Assembly (NCBI GenBank): GCA_000827325.1
Contig: KN832883.1
Coordinates: 456,867 to 520,866 of the forward strand
Direction of reading: 5' to 3'
Source of the DNA: Oidiodendron maius Zn
Taxonomy: Eukaryota > Ascomycota > Leotiomycetes > Myxotrichaceae
DNA length: 64,000 bases
Shown: piece by piece, positions 33,334 through 44,085 of the stretch
Position numbering within the stretch: position 1 is the stretch's first letter
Layout of the letters: every line of letters starts with the position of its first letter
The notes under the pieces: model-generated
Seen by the model: the letters and a program-made list of their open reading frames with translations, nothing else
What the model was told of the DNA's origin: nothing
The model's database searches: none
Program-made: the position numbers and the translations under genes

Positions 33334-34563
33334 TTACAAATATTCTAAACTTTCCAATTCTAGTGCGCCGCTCCTGAATGGATTTGCTCCGCCGTGAACG
33401 AGATAATGCTCAACGATTGGAAGATGAAGAGTATTTGTAAGCTTATCATTAGTGGGTATCCAAGCAAATTCTCCGTCACGTTCAGTAAGACCTTCAATCC
33501 GAGCATCTCTAAGATGAAAGCATTCTCTCATTATCAGTACAACATCCTCCCACGTGCCACCAAATAAAGCGCTTTGTTTTAGGATCAAGGAGCGTACGTT
33601 TCTATGCTTCCGGCAAAATGCGACAAACGGCTCGTAATCAAGAGCAAATCGCAATGAAATGGAGGTAAGGTTCGGCCAGAAATTGCTCAGCAATGCAGTA
33701 AAATTAGTTTGAACCTCAAATGTTTCGACTGCAAGCTCTAAACTCTCAAGGCGTTTCGCTGTAGAGAGACAGTTCTTCACGCTATCTAGGTAGTCAATAC
33801 TGTCGTCGTTGAAGTAAAGCGATATATTTTCAAGGGAGGCGAAAAATTGCCGTAATTCCTTGGTATAGCAAGTCGAACGGAGAACCTCGGGTATATAGTG
33901 CGGTTCGACCTGTGTCAGAGACACTGCGTGTATTTTATTGGCAAGAAGGGCGGAAGACATCACCTCGAAACCGTGTGAGAGCTGCCAGGGGCCGTCATCT
34001 GAGTCGCACATCGGTGTGATGATTAAATCACTCCCCGAGTGCCAGACTGAATGCAATGGATGTGCAGGCGATTTCCATGCATCGCCTGACAACACTAGGT
34101 GCTTGATATTGGGCATACGTTGTAGAGCAATCGTGATTCGAGATTTGTCACTATCGTCTTCCAGGACTCTGACTTGGTCGTCGTATACTTCTCGATATTT
34201 GCCCCAGTAGACCTCACACCGCTCTTTTGTTGGGATTGTATTCCTGTTCTCCTCAAGCATTGCACGTCCCCGCAGTTGATACAAATCTTCGTAGTACTCG
34301 CCGACTGTCGCATAGTCACGTCTCAGGGAGCATGTCGAATACACGACGGTCGTGATTGCTTTGCAGAATATATCGTGCTCGGAAATTTCTTCAAGTCTTT
34401 CCAACGTATCCGTCTGCGAGCCAGCAAAAACAGAGTCGATCAGGTATTGGCTCGAATACCGACAGAAGGTCCTGCATACTAGCCGAGTCTTTTTGATGTG
34501 TTTCGGACTTAGAAAGGAGAATACATATTGGATTATCTCGACGGGTAGTGAAATGAAGTCCAT
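33334..34563 (-). CDS. F-box protein with leucine-rich-like C-terminal region
   Basis: Intronless, 409 aa, ATG at 34563. An F-box lies at the very N-terminus: ISLPVEIIQYVFSFLSPKHI and KKTRLVCRTFCRY. F-box proteins link substrates to SCF ubiquitin ligases through Skp1. The rest has irregular leucine-rich segments (IKHLVLSGDAW, LENISLYFNDDSI, KRLESLELAVETF, LTSISLRFALDYEPF, VRSLILKQSALFGGTW). This is typical of the large expanded F-box family of filamentous ascomycetes, which rarely has known substrates. No truncation is seen. Its target cannot be predicted. Confidence 0.85.
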   Translation of the reverse strand: MDFISLPVEIIQYVFSFLSPKHIKKTRLVCRTFCRYSSQYLIDSVFAGSQTDTLERLEEISEHDIFCKAITTVVYSTCSLRRDYATVGEYYEDLYQLRGRAMLEENRNTIPTKERCEVYWGKYREVYDDQVRVLEDDSDKSRITIALQRMPNIKHLVLSGDAWKSPAHPLHSVWHSGSDLIITPMCDSDDGPWQLSHGFEVMSSALLANKIHAVSLTQVEPHYIPEVLRSTCYTKELRQFFASLENISLYFNDDSIDYLDSVKNCLSTAKRLESLELAVETFEVQTNFTALLSNFWPNLTSISLRFALDYEPFVAFCRKHRNVRSLILKQSALFGGTWEDVVLIMRECFHLRDARIEGLTERDGEFAWIPTNDKLTNTLHLPIVEHYLVHGGANPFRSGALELESLEYL

Positions 34564-35836
34564 ATCCCATCTATGTTCTCGGGGAAGTCTCCTTAAATAT
34601 GACTGTTTCGACTTTTGGGGGGACCTTTGATCGCAGACTCTATTTCCTCTCCAGAGCAGGGTAAGTATTTGTCAGAAGAATTGGTATCCGGTAACATCAC
34701 TTACCTCCAGCGTTGACATTGGGAGGAGGCACGTCGTGAAGCGACGGTGCCGTTGTACGAGTGCCGCCACCGCCTTCGCGTGGAAATCGGCAGAATGATT
34801 GATTGATCTGTTGCACCCTCCCTACGTCGTACTACCTACTGAATTTGTACGTAGCTCATATAAACACGTGTAGTTAGAGACTCCAAGTTGGCCAACTTTT
34901 ATTTAAGGTTCTAAGTGAGAGGGGCTACTTGCTTCCACCTAGCATTGCCGTACTGGACTGTATCGGCTTTTGCCCTGAGGCATTATTTTAAATGCTTGAT
35001 CATCGCATGACAGTTAAGTTACCTAGTCTGCGCCGAGCTACATCTCGCCCAGGCTTAGCTAAATCCCTTTCACCTTTCTTCTTCCAGAACGATCTACCAA
35101 TGATATCACGATACTGGCATATTCTAAAGATAGAGTGTGTTATGGCAGGTGTGAGGTTCAGGTAGCGGGCCGGATTAGCTTAGTGGAAACGGGATATAGC
35201 TGGTCCCTTCACTGTGGGCATGAGAACGCTCGAATTTGATCTCCTCGACCAGCGCCTCCGCTAGCCCCTGGTCACAATCCACCGGCTACGCTAGGTCGGC
35301 AGGATCCCCGCCCAACCTGCGCTCCTCCAGCGCCTATGGCGATAATTCACGAACGAGTGCAACCTCATGGTCCGCGTCTTGGCTGCCCTGCTGGCCATCG
35401 TTGTTCTACCGCCAACATTCAAGGCTCTAAGCATCACGATATGGTCGGCTGCCAAGGACTACCGAGCCTGGTGCCAGGACAAACAGGTAGGTTCATTGCG
35501 TACATCAAGCTTGGATGGAGCCAACATCTGACATTATTCAGGTGCACGTGATGGGCTTGTATTTTCAGGTAATCATGCTCGTTTTTCTAAGGGTGGGTTC
35601 AACCACCACCTTTATACTTCGTGACTATACTAGAATTCCAAATACAGTCCCAGATAACTCAAATTAAGGGGTTTCGGCATATATAACATGTGCTCCTTCA
35701 CACAGTCTATAATATTAGTATTCAGAGCGTAAGTATCAGCGCCATTGAGTTGGTTACTCAGCACCAAAACTGGACTAGCTTCTGGATACCGCAACAGAAC
35801 CGCAACGGCTGCCTGAAACTTGGGAAGCGCTAAGAA
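34564..35836. other. Intergenic with possible TM-containing gene scrap
   Basis: No complete gene. At about 35355-35485 the plus strand encodes NECNLMVRVLAALLAIVVLP (a membrane-helix-like segment) and then AAKDYRAWCQDKQ. A good donor follows (CAG|GTAGGT). The upstream frame is broken by stops, so it is probably a decayed exon. A GATTAGCTTAGTGG string near 35172 looks like a tRNA A box, but no tRNA can be folded around it. Confidence 0.35.
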
Positions 35837-37958
35837 ATGGACATGTCACTTAGCAACCACTTCCTCGATAGCACACAAGGTACAGTACTTCGTCCATCGC
35901 AATTTCTACGTAATGCCACTTCGTTTCCCACATCCACTGTAAAGCAAGTCATGGATGCAATGGAAACCTGCCAGCTCAAAGCAGCAGGCAGCCCGTTAAC
36001 CCCAGAAAAACACATTCGGAAATTGTACACCGACCGATATGCTAGTAAAGGAAGTTTGAATGATCAAGACTTCGAGCGTTCTCTTGACCTGTATGTTGCG
36101 CCAGCTGTCTTGCCATACTGTCACTAACGTTGGCCAGTCTGACCAAAGAACTCTACGAAAAACCTACCCATTTCGTACTCGAGCTTATTCAGAACGCTGA
36201 TGACAATCACTACGCTCCTGGAACTTGCCCCTGCCTGGATTTCACTTTACAACGTCGCAAAGGGCAAGGCTTCGGTGGATATTTGTGGGTCACTTGCAAT
36301 GAAGTGGGGTTCACAAAGGATAACGTCGAGTCAATATGTCGCATTAGATGTAGCACCAAACAAAGAGCAGATAGAGAGAGGGGCTATATCGGAGAGAAGG
36401 GCATCGGCTTCAAGGCCGTATTCAAAATAGCAGACGTAATATGGATATCTTCCGGCGGATATCTGTTTAAACTGGACAGCCGCGAACATTTAGGTATGGT
36501 TACGCCCGTGTGGGAATCGTCGTTGCCGTCCGAGCCACCTATAAATGCCCGCACAACTTTCTGTCTTCATATACCATCTGAGAAGGACTACGAAACCATA
36601 TTGGAGCATCTGGGCGCATTGAAGCCAACATTACTGTTGTTTCTTCGTCAACTCAAGATGATTCGCGTTAACATCGAGGATGCTAGCCGCCCACATAAAG
36701 TAGTATTATCGTTAGCGTCATCACCGCTAAGGTCAAGCCGTGAAAGCCTAGTGGTCTTGAACTCAAATGAATCGATATTTAGATTCCACGCCATCCAATA
36801 TACATTGTGTATGCCAGGAGCGAAGAAAAGAGAGGGAATTCATACATCAGTGATCATATTGGCGTTTCCGCTAACGGCTCAGGGGAAATTGGATAATAGA
36901 CGCACTCAAGACGTATTTTCGTTCCTTCCAGTTGGGAACTTTGGTTTTCCAGTAAGTTCAATAGCAAAATCGGACATTTGAACTAGAAGATCTGATTTCT
37001 AATATTAACAGTTTCTCATACAAGCTGACTTCCTTCTCACAACTGACCGTTCAAGCATTGACTGGTCTCACGAATGGAATCAAAAATTAGATCCACAATT
37101 GCGCAAGCATTCAAGAGCGCAGTTGATCTCTTCAATGAACAGGAAAACTTTCGTTACCAATGGCCATGCATACTTCCAAAGGAGGACTATGTAAGGGGGC
37201 ATGCTCTGGCACAAGTGTATACCGACATCGTCCAACTCTTCTCTGAAGCTAAAGTTCTTGAATCCAGAGAGAATTCCTTCGAGACCCCCGTAGACCTGAC
37301 CTATATTCCTCGGGAGTATCAGGATCACGATGGTAGCCCACTGATACCTCACGGAGGCCCATATCTCTCATCTGAGTACAATTTTTCGGATCTGAAACCA
37401 CTAGACGTTAAATCTATGGACGCCAAATACTTCTTGAAAAGTTTGAAGAGTTTTATCTCAGAAGAGCGCGCCAACTTTCAGAAGAAACCAGATGCCTGGC
37501 ACACTACCCTCGCCAAAATATTGATTGAGAAGTTCGATGAGTCTCAAATAAGAGATCTGGAAATAATACCTCTTGCAAACACAAAATGGGTAGCAAAGGA
37601 TTCCAGTGGTGATTTGTTTTTTCCATATGGAGCGGACGGGATAAGCATTCCGGCTGGAATTGAAGTGGCCGTCCTTGACCAGCACTCCTGCCGCTGCCCG
37701 ACACGGACACGCCTTTTTGAAAAACTTAAGGTGCAAGTGCTTGACAAGTCTCGAGTATGTGAGCTTATTATCAAGAAACATAGAGAATGGAGGAGAAGTG
37801 AGGTGCAGAAAAATTGCAGCGTGGAGATGATCGTTTCAAAGAAGGGGATCGTCTCGAGTGCAAAGTGTGTCAGATGCCTCTACAGCATAAGACGCACGTA
37901 CAAAGTCACGCGCATAGAGTACACGGAACTGTCTCCTAACACATGGACGGCCCAATAG
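35837..37958 (+). CDS. NO VEIN/sacsin-like HATPase protein, N-terminal half (disrupted)
   Basis: Exons 35837-36090, 36138-36951 and 37012 onward join in phase (introns of 47 and 60 nt). The protein has a GHKL/HSP90-type ATPase domain: N box HFVLELIQNADDNHY and lid motif GYIGEKGIGFKAVFKI. FVFSF-type strands and FLIQADFLLTTDRSSIDW follow, as in sacsin and plant NO VEIN. In exon 3 the family frame changes by one base in an A run at 37082-37086: WSHEWNQ is in one frame and IRSTIAQAFKSAVDLF in the next. Either one A was lost here or the assembly is wrong. Homology fades after VCELIIKKHREW, and the frame ends at 37958 without the rest of the family's length. The matching C-terminal half lies at 44086-47647 on the same strand. 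Confidence 0.75.
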
Positions 37959-38454
37959 TTCAAGAAGTCGGCAAAGAAGCTGCAACCTACAGAGACCGCT
38001 AATAGACTCGTGGACTTCTTGAATCACTGGCCGTCAGCATGGGCCGACCTTCTGGCGGGAGAGAGTGGTTGGTCATAATAACTAGCGTTTCGTGTCTGTT
38101 AAGTGTCTTCTTGCTTTATTCATAACTGGTTTTGTGTTTTGAAGGCTATAGAAGGTAATAGAATGGACAAGGGGACGGGAAACCGGTCTCTGAGTTTAAC
38201 GGACTTGCCCACACATGTTGCACGTCGCCCGGTGACTGGAATTAAATGCAGCAATTTAATATCTAGCTGACCAATCACGGGTCGGGTTAAAGATTTTGTT
38301 GCACATCGCAAAAACTGATAAAGATATGCCCCGTATGATGGAAGTATATTATTCGAAGACAATCCCTGACGCTGTTTGTACCTCCGTTTGCGATGTTACA
38401 GAGCGTACTTGACGCATGTCATTGGTAGTTCACTAAAATTCACGTGCCTCAGAT
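37959..38454. other. Spacer, no gene supported
   Basis: The first 110 bases encode a short conserved-looking stretch (KKLQPTETANRLVDFLNHWP) that ends in stops. The rest shows nothing recognisable. This is the left edge of the block separating the two NO VEIN-like halves. Confidence 0.35.
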
Positions 38455-39614
38455 TTCCGACACACCCTACCGCTCTCAACAGAGATCCTCCACGCTGTTG
38501 TCGACCTTCTCCCACTATGGGAGGTCAAAAATCTGTCTCACGCCAGCAAACGGTTGAGAGAAGTGTGCCTGCCGGCATCTTTCGCCAGGTTAAGTTTCGG
38601 TTTGCGCTGGCCGGATTCGAGGAACTTAAAAGCCTCTTGAAGTCAGATGTTCGCCACTATGTTGTCTCCTTTATTTATGTAGTTCCCAAATTGCTGAAGA
38701 CGGGTAAATACCTCCACCCTGATATTGCGCTGACGGTTCTGAAATTTTCCACAGAATTACTGGATTTCGACCGTTTTAGGTCCGATATCTTGACTCCTGG
38801 CAGCTACGTGGATCTAGCGAAAGATTTGTACGACGCGGAGTGTGATGACTGTCCTTCATATATGGCCATATACGAGATCGTACGCGGCATTTGTAGAGAG
38901 CAGCGCGGCATCATCGATGAGGGTGCTGACCTGGTTCTATCATCCATCTTCGAGGCACTACCTTTATTGAAGGAGGTGAGGTTGTCCTTCTGCGAAGCGC
39001 TAGAAGAGTGCGGCTGGGTGCTGAAGTCCTTGGCCTCAGACATGATTATGGAAGAAGAGTTTTACCAACATCATCTGCGAGTCGTCTCAGGTGCTATACA
39101 GAGTGCCAGAAGTAGGGGCGTGGCCATTCATACCATCAGCTTGTTGGATTTCGACCTTCCATATTACGATCCATGGAAAGTGCCTGATCTGAACCCTCTG
39201 TCAGGGTCCCTAAGACAACTGCTAGAGCACATTAAGGTCCTACGCCTGGGTAGATCCGGTTGTGTTCTGGAACTGCTGTCCCATTGCAAGCTGAATCTTC
39301 ATCAGCTTGACGTGTGCAGCCTGGCGGTTGAACATAAGACTCTGAAAGGTTTTCTTGATGCCAATAAGACATTTATTCGGTCGATTGGCTTTCATGATGT
39401 TGCCATCCGTGAATCGAGGCGGCCAGAGAACAAGAGTCAGCTGTCAGCAAGTATGCTTTGCAATATGCTAAATGTATCACTGTCCACGCCATGCCGAGCA
39501 GCTGATTGTGGGTGTCTTCCGTGGTGGAAAGAGGGACACAAGACAGCTAGTGGTGAGCGTGCAGGAGTTGACAACGGGCTCGGATCTCGGGTCTCTGTAT
39601 CAGACTCACGCTGA
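38455..39614 (+). pseudogene. F-box gene with a frameshift
   Basis: An F-box is visible at about 38460-38590 in one frame: LPLSTEILHAVVDLLPLWEV, KNLSHASKRLREVCLPAS. The remainder follows in another frame from about 38595: FALAGFEELKSLLKSDVRH, YVVSFIYVVPKLLK, LSSIFEALPLLKEVRLSFCE, CKLNLHQLDVCSLAVEHK. It runs to 39614 and matches the same fungal F-box family. The change of frame occurs within about ten bases of AGGTTAAGTTTCGG, too close for an intron. The gene is a recent pseudogene or carries a sequencing error. The long ATG frame from 38376 translates the F-box out of frame, so its N-terminus is not real. Confidence 0.65.
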
Positions 39615-40215
39615 GCAACAACTTGCGAGGCCCCATCGTTGGGTGTGGACGGTTGGTGGTCCACTGAAGTTGAATGCAACCCCTCGGGCTGATCACTGCC
39701 TTGGCTATTTTCCAGATCCCGTATGCGAGAGGCGATTAGATCTTGAACAGCTTGAAAAGTATCCCGGTTCGGTGAGTGCTCTCGCAGCTCTTGTGCGTCT
39801 TGCCCAACCCCCTGGTCGTGGTGTGACCCTTCTTCCGTCTCTTCATACTCGTCCGCCCGCCCCCCTCCCCGCTCCGGTTCCAACTCTTGCCCCAAACCCT
39901 CCCGCTGAGCCTCCCCAACCTCCTTTTCTGTCAACCTAAAATTCGATGGGTTGCAATCCCTAATTCCCTACATACGGGGTATGCTACGGTCTCTTGCAAA
40001 ACTGGCTTCACCATTTACTAGAGGCAAAAATGGTCTACCGCGCCACATTGATCATGGATTCCTATGTCTAACCATGTTAAGTCAAGTTCAATATGTGGTT
40101 TAAGAGGTTGTACTAACTAAAGCTCTGTGCTACATTGTTTTGCTCTGGCAAACATTTCGGGAGTTTAATTCCTGTGAGAATTTCTCCAACCACTCTCCTT
40201 CTTTTACTCAAATTT
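39615..40215. other. Intergenic; antisense open frames not supported
   Basis: Two overlapping long frames on opposite strands cross 39437-39939. The minus-strand one has no methionine at all and the plus-strand one is Pro-rich without family match. I do not call either. Downstream is the 3' flank of the Hsp70/actin-like gene. Confidence 0.35.
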
Positions 40216-41541
40216 CTAGAACCATGGCGGACCCTGCGGTGTTAAGTTAGGAAAGCACCTCTCTCCTATCTCCCTCTGACACCAATTCCCAAAGATCGCT
40301 GCGCCCCTACTCCCTGCAAAAACGGGATCAACACTCCAGAACCGCGGCTGTTTCTCTTCCTCGTTACTCAATTGAGCAGCTTCAACTTCCTCCCTCAAAA
40401 CCCGCTGGAAAATATCGTTCTCCGCTGCCTCTCCGTATACGATAACCCGTCCGAGTTTATACCCTCTCCTATGCCAGTACGGGTCCGAATCCAGTGCATC
40501 CTTCAGCACACTGTGGATTGCGTGCCAATACGTCTCATTCCCCATTATGTCCATCGCTTCCAGGCCGAGACCAAAATTCGTAATTCCTTTCGCCATAGGC
40601 CAATTCGAAGCTTGTTTAATACTTGAAACTTGTGCCGTTAACGCCTTCTTCGTGAAGAGGACCGAAAAGGTATCTGCAGACCACGGTTCTGTCTCAATTT
40701 TGGAAGGAAAAATACCATCCAGACCAAGCCCCATGCCTGCAAATGCGGTATTGATCTCAGTAACCGGTAAATGCCCACTAAACGGATTGCCGCACGGTAG
40801 TGTAAGGACCTGCAGTCCTACGAACGCCGCTGCGTCGACTAGGTCTTCCATATACATCGCCGAAAGCAGCGGGACCGTTATAAACACAACCTGCATCTCG
40901 TCCATCCCCCTCCTTCTCAACCATACATTCGTGTCAGTTTTTAGCACCTGCAGTAGCGACACAAGCGCCGATGTATTATCAGCAGCCGGCATCCCGCGCT
41001 TCTTCCGCCACCATCTATTCCACTGCCTCCCTACATCCTCTATTATAGCATTACAGTTGTAATAGGGCGGTGTAGGATGCTGCGCCTCTTCCGTCGATAT
41101 CCGCGCTAGGACATTGTTATATTGCGTTCCTGGCTGCCACTTCATGACATTGATGATCGTGCCGTTGTTGAATGCTATAGATGAGGTGCTATAGCCGGCT
41201 GTCAGGTCGAAGCCTACAGCCCAACTCTGATTCCGAAATGCACTCCAATCCCTCAGCACCTTCCTGTATGGCGGACGAAGATACGGAAAGTCTACACACG
41301 GAAATGGCCCAATCTCAGTAAAGTATACAAGGACAAGACAGGCAGCAAAAGCGGCAAGAAGGACGAAGGTACAACGACAGATATAAGCGCTCGATCTCCT
41401 CCTACGGAAAGAGAAATTATTGACGTTTTCTAGATTTGAGGTTACGACTAGATTGTCTGAGAACGTGCTGTATGTTGACCTTGATGGTGGCGACATTGTA
41501 CTGTCAGGTGGTGACGCATTGGGCGGAAAAGAAGAAGACAT
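40216..41541 (-). CDS. Membrane-anchored Hsp70/actin-like ATPase-fold protein
   Basis: Intronless, 441 aa, ATG at 41541. About 50 Ser/Pro-rich residues precede one membrane helix (CTFVLLAAFAACLVLVYFTE), giving a type II topology. The remaining part has traces of the actin/Hsp70 nucleotide-binding fold: AVGFDLTAGYSTSSIAFNN (phosphate-1-like strand) near residue 108. Near the C-terminus GRVIVYGEAAENDIFQRVL and DPVFAGSRGAAIFGNWC follow, as in fungal Hsp70-like orphan proteins (adenosine motif followed by the D-P-x-x-A-G-A helix). The canonical DLGTT loop is degenerate, so ATPase activity is doubtful. Such proteins are common and uncharacterised in Pezizomycotina. Location is probably the secretory pathway or plasma membrane. 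Confidence 0.7.
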   Translation of the reverse strand: MSSSFPPNASPPDSTMSPPSRSTYSTFSDNLVVTSNLENVNNFSFRRRRSSAYICRCTFVLLAAFAACLVLVYFTEIGPFPCVDFPYLRPPYRKVLRDWSAFRNQSWAVGFDLTAGYSTSSIAFNNGTIINVMKWQPGTQYNNVLARISTEEAQHPTPPYYNCNAIIEDVGRQWNRWWRKKRGMPAADNTSALVSLLQVLKTDTNVWLRRRGMDEMQVVFITVPLLSAMYMEDLVDAAAFVGLQVLTLPCGNPFSGHLPVTEINTAFAGMGLGLDGIFPSKIETEPWSADTFSVLFTKKALTAQVSSIKQASNWPMAKGITNFGLGLEAMDIMGNETYWHAIHSVLKDALDSDPYWHRRGYKLGRVIVYGEAAENDIFQRVLREEVEAAQLSNEEEKQPRFWSVDPVFAGSRGAAIFGNWCQREIGERCFPNLTPQGPPWF

Positions 41542-41772
41542 TGCACTTCGGAAGTGCGAACATTATAAGTCAATGAAGTTTTTGATTGTTCCGCATACAT
41601 GATGGTACAATGTAAGGTGAGAGCGAAACCTCCGTCGGCAAACTTTGGCTGGTGCCTAAAATCACGTGTTCATATGTCAACCTTTTGAGCGCTGGATCTT
41701 TATGGACACCAGGGGTTGCTACCAGCAAGGACTGGTTCCCCATATACTGTACCAAAGGAAAGTATAAATACG

Positions 41773-42227
41773 ATATCAAACCGTTAATACAACGTCTTTG
41801 ATCACTTACAAGCTATAACACCAGATTGCACCAAGTCAGCCATCTGCAACATATCAAACCGCTAATGCAATGTCTTTGATTACTTATGCACTATCTACAC
41901 CATGAAACACCAAGTTAGTTATCTGCCAAATATCGAATCATTAATACGCCTTTAATCACTTACAGACTATAACACGAGTCAGCCATCTGCCACATATCAA
42001 ACCGTTAATACAACGTATTTGATCACTCACAATCTATAACACCAGCAAGCACCGAGTCAGCCACCTACCATATATCAAACCGTTAATACAACGTGTTTGA
42101 TCACTCACAATCTATAACACCAGCAAGCACCGAGTCAGCCATCTACCATATATCAAACCGTTAATACAACGTGTTTGATCACTTACAATCTATAACACCA
42201 GCAAGCACCAAGTCAGCCAGCGAATAT
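41773..42227. repeat. 78-bp minisatellite, about six copies
   Basis: Units begin with ATATCAAACCGTTAATACAA at 41773, 41851, 41930, 41994, 42072 and 42150. The spacing is 78, 79, 64, 78 and 78 bases, so one unit carries a deletion. The two rightmost units are nearly identical; those on the left have diverged. Non-coding. It lies in the promoter side of the Hsp70/actin-like gene. Confidence 0.9.
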
Positions 42228-42589
42228 AGCCCTTGCTCTCGAGAAAGAGACTTTGATAAGTCTGTCTGATCGTAGATATACAGGTCGTTTCTGTGCGTTT
42301 CGTGGCAATCACGCGTTCTCGTAAACTACCATCTGCCCTTGTCACGTCCGCGAATTATTAAATGCTTGAGCGATCATTGAATTTGAATCAGGTTGTAGTT
42401 TTTATGTAATCCTACATAAACGGTAACGACAGGCAACCGCTAACAGCCGGCCGAGCTGAAACCCCAGTCGGGGAACTCCATACAACAGCTAAAAGCACTC
42501 AAGATTTAATAACCGCGTCGCTAAACCGCCATTTGTCTATAATCCCGACCCATTGTTCCACAAATGGCCGTGGAGTTCAAGCCCGGAAT
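42228..42589. other. Intergenic, no gene seen
   Basis: Short spacer between the minisatellite and the 3' end of the cysteine-rich peptide gene on the minus strand. No notable structure. Confidence 0.4.
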
Positions 42590-42865
42590 CTAACAGCTGC
42601 TTTGAGCAATACAGCCAGAAGCAGCAATTTGACAGTTAAGGCCACCGCCACAAACAAGTTGAGCAATACAGTTGACACAGGTACCGGTGCTGGTAGGGAG
42701 AGCACAATTGTCGGAAGCGCTACAGCCACAAATCTCGCCAAGAGTACACTCGGTACAGAAGCTAGGACAGCTTCTCTTTTCGAGCGATTGTCCAGTTGGA
42801 CCAATGACGGGCTTTGCAACAGCCCTCATAGCTATTGTTACCAACAGCAGTGCCGTGAGACGCAT
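42590..42865 (-). CDS. Small secreted 12-cysteine protein with Kex2 site
   Basis: A 91-aa minus-strand frame with ATG at 42865. Residues 1-17 (MRLTALLLVTIAMRAVA) are a signal peptide. A propeptide (KPVIGPTGQSLE) ends at KR (residues 30-31), a kexin site. The mature part of 60 residues holds twelve cysteines: SCPSFCTEC, LGEICGC, SDNCALP, GTCVNC, LVCGGGLNC, SGC and SSC, an average of one per five residues. No family is recognised. The composition is that of secreted effector or antimicrobial proteins of fungi. A TATA-like TATATTAT lies about 55 bases upstream on the same strand. The Cys codons are conserved in one frame and there are no stops, so the gene is likely real. Confidence 0.7.
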   Translation of the reverse strand: MRLTALLLVTIAMRAVAKPVIGPTGQSLEKRSCPSFCTECTLGEICGCSASDNCALPTSTGTCVNCIAQLVCGGGLNCQIAASGCIAQSSC

Positions 42866-44085
42866 GATTGTTACCGGGAACAGGGGAACCGGAGGAATGC
42901 AATTTGCAAAATAGAGAATAATATAAGAGTTGGGTTAGGTGAATCAGTTGGAAGATCTTCTCGTCAGTTAAGAGAGTAGGAATGATCAGAGAAGAGCAGA
43001 CTCAGGTTGTTCTTTTAAGCGCATAAATTTTAGAAACCTTTTACCGTTTTAGTCTAGTCCGCCTCCTGATCCAGGGATTGCTTGCTAAAGAGGCAGTTAA
43101 ATTATCCGTGCAATACTCGGGATTTCTTGATCTATTCACATGTGGTTGCCAAGATGATAATTTACGCGTACCTTCGAATCTGCCCCATATTCACATCAAT
43201 CAACCTTCGAATCTGCCTCGCATTAGCGTGACAGCGCACCGCGAGTCGCGAAAACGCCGCGCGGTAGATGAGGCATTGGCAGGTTTCCCGCTGAAATCTC
43301 CTCCGGATTATACAACTCTAGTTAGTGAAAGGATGAGTTCTCGGGTTGACCAGTTGGAGTGGGAAATGTAGGTCTCTGTTCTGCTGACGACAAAATCTCA
43401 GGTTTCATTCCTCTTGTATATTCTTCTGTCTTTACTCTTCACTTGTGGACTCCTCCCCCCTTTAGCGGCGCTTCCAGAGTAATAATATCTCGGCTTTTAT
43501 GTTATCTGAATAGTTAATTGCGATATACTGACACAGCCTTGTAATTTCAAGAGTAGGACTGGCTGCCTGGAGTGTAAACAGAGAAAGGTCAAGGTACATA
43601 AGACCTTACATAACTTTCACTTCTTATTATCTATATTATATTTATCAAGAGAGCATACAACGCCTGAAAACACCTGATTTTGTATATGTTTATATATCTG
43701 TAGACTACTTGGGGTCATAATTAGTAGCTCTACCTCAACTCTTTCAGCTCCTTTAGAGCTTACTACAATTCTTATTTATTAATCTTTCATTTACCCTACA
43801 CGATAGATACTACTATTGTTGTAATGATTGCCCTCCTATCTGTTATCCTATTTAGAGTCGCCAGCATGGTACAGATGATACAATCACAAAAGCCGAGAAA
43901 CAGAGCAGCCTCTAACAAATTCCCCCAAGTACGATAAAGGAAAACTATCTTGCTACAATTGCCAATGAAGAAACTTATCCTGCTCTTTCCTACAATATAT
44001 TCCGTTATTCTCTTAGTCCCAGACTCGGTAATCAAACTGTACCCAAGAAACCTATATATCATCAGCGATATCTCTAACCTCTCAG
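42866..44085. other. Spacer leading to the NO VEIN-like C-terminal half
   Basis: No gene is supported from 42866 to about 43900. From 43920 to 44040 two frames have protein-like character. One is joined to the downstream exon by an intron-like segment (GTACCC ... TCTCTAACCTCTCAG, ending 44085). I cannot decide which frame is ancestral. This would be the right edge of the block that separates the two halves. Confidence 0.35.

Noticed and set aside
35165-35245. tRNA-like A box (TAGCTTAGTGG) on the plus strand
   Set aside because: No matching B box (GGTTCGANTCC) at the right distance and no acceptor stem; the sequence lies in a decayed exon-like stretch.
39437-39939. Two long opposing open frames (minus 165 codons, plus 155 codons)
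   Set aside because: The minus frame has no ATG and begins at TTG; the plus frame overlaps the F-box gene's 3' end and is Pro-rich without family match. Probably compositional shadows.
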